From Cytobacillus oceanisediminis 2691 (GTDB lineage Bacteria > Bacillota > Bacilli > Bacillales > Cytobacillaceae): a stretch of 64,000 bases of DNA. Numbering within the stretch: position 1 is the first letter of the stretch; every line of letters starts with the position of its first letter. A program made the position numbers and the translations under genes. Under the pieces are notes generated by a model, which was not told where the DNA came from, made no database searches, and worked only from the letters and a program-made list of their open reading frames with translations. This document shows, one piece after another, positions 63,940 through 64,000 of this stretch. Location of the stretch: contig NZ_CP015506.1 of the NCBI RefSeq assembly GCF_000294775.2, positions 2,207,501-2,271,500 of the forward strand, read 5' to 3'.

Positions 63940-64000
63940 GATATCACCTCATATTGCTAAGAGCAAGGGCTGAAACTTATTCAATATACAAGGAGAATAT

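Overview
The window looks like chromosomal DNA of a spore-forming Bacillaceae bacterium, closest in flavour to the Cytobacillus/Mesobacillus (former Bacillus firmus-type) group. This rests on strong AGGAGG ribosome sites, frequent TTG/GTG starts, a glcU-gdh pair, the spore protein YyaC, an OpuF-type osmolyte importer, a YesLMN-type sugar system and lipoteichoic-acid synthase. No rRNA, tRNA or CRISPR array was seen. About 55 credible protein genes, several pseudogenes and many intrinsic terminators are present.

Layout. 0-13 kb: partial sstT, a frameshifted glcU followed by gdh, a lipoprotein, a nucleoside hydrolase, a catalase, a C26 amidohydrolase, a divergent LysR/malic enzyme pair, and an OpuF-type osmolyte transporter. 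13-21 kb: an L-cysteine desulfidase-family protein, a LuxR regulator abutting an esterase remnant, tandem repeat array 1, an XRE-TPR regulator, an EamA exporter, a secreted M14 peptidase and yyaC.

21.3-36.5 kb holds the most interesting region. Two near-identical FCD-type GntR regulators bracket a set of genes whose promoters carry the same palindrome, TTGGTATACAA. The set includes an aspartate dehydrogenase-like enzyme, two permeases, an NAD(P) oxidoreductase, two [2Fe-2S] ferredoxins, a creatininase-family hydrolase, a heme-oxygenase-like diiron oxidase with a complete metal-ligand set, a semialdehyde-type dehydrogenase, a GlcG/HbpS protein, a split ChrA transporter, a RidA protein and small proteins of unknown function. 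I infer an uncharacterised oxygen-dependent catabolic regulon for a nitrogen-containing organic compound. Tandem arrays 2 and 3 lie inside it. All three arrays share a 52-bp period and the same unit architecture although their sequences differ.

36.7-45 kb: a xylo-oligosaccharide module (YesMN-type two-component system, ABC importer, DUF624 protein, GH43 xylosidase). 45-57 kb: a metallo-hydrolase, a hydroxypyruvate isomerase-like/tartronate semialdehyde reductase-like pair, a lysozyme-like protein, a decayed serine hydrolase, ltaS, a HemD-like protein, and the remains of a maltodextrin operon (LacI regulator, operator, permease fragment, malL). 57-64 kb: a PP2C phosphatase, a complete group II intron with its maturase, a PAS-GGDEF protein, a GNAT acetyltransferase, a CBO0543-like membrane protein, and a sparse end region with several very small genes, one apparently starting at ATT.
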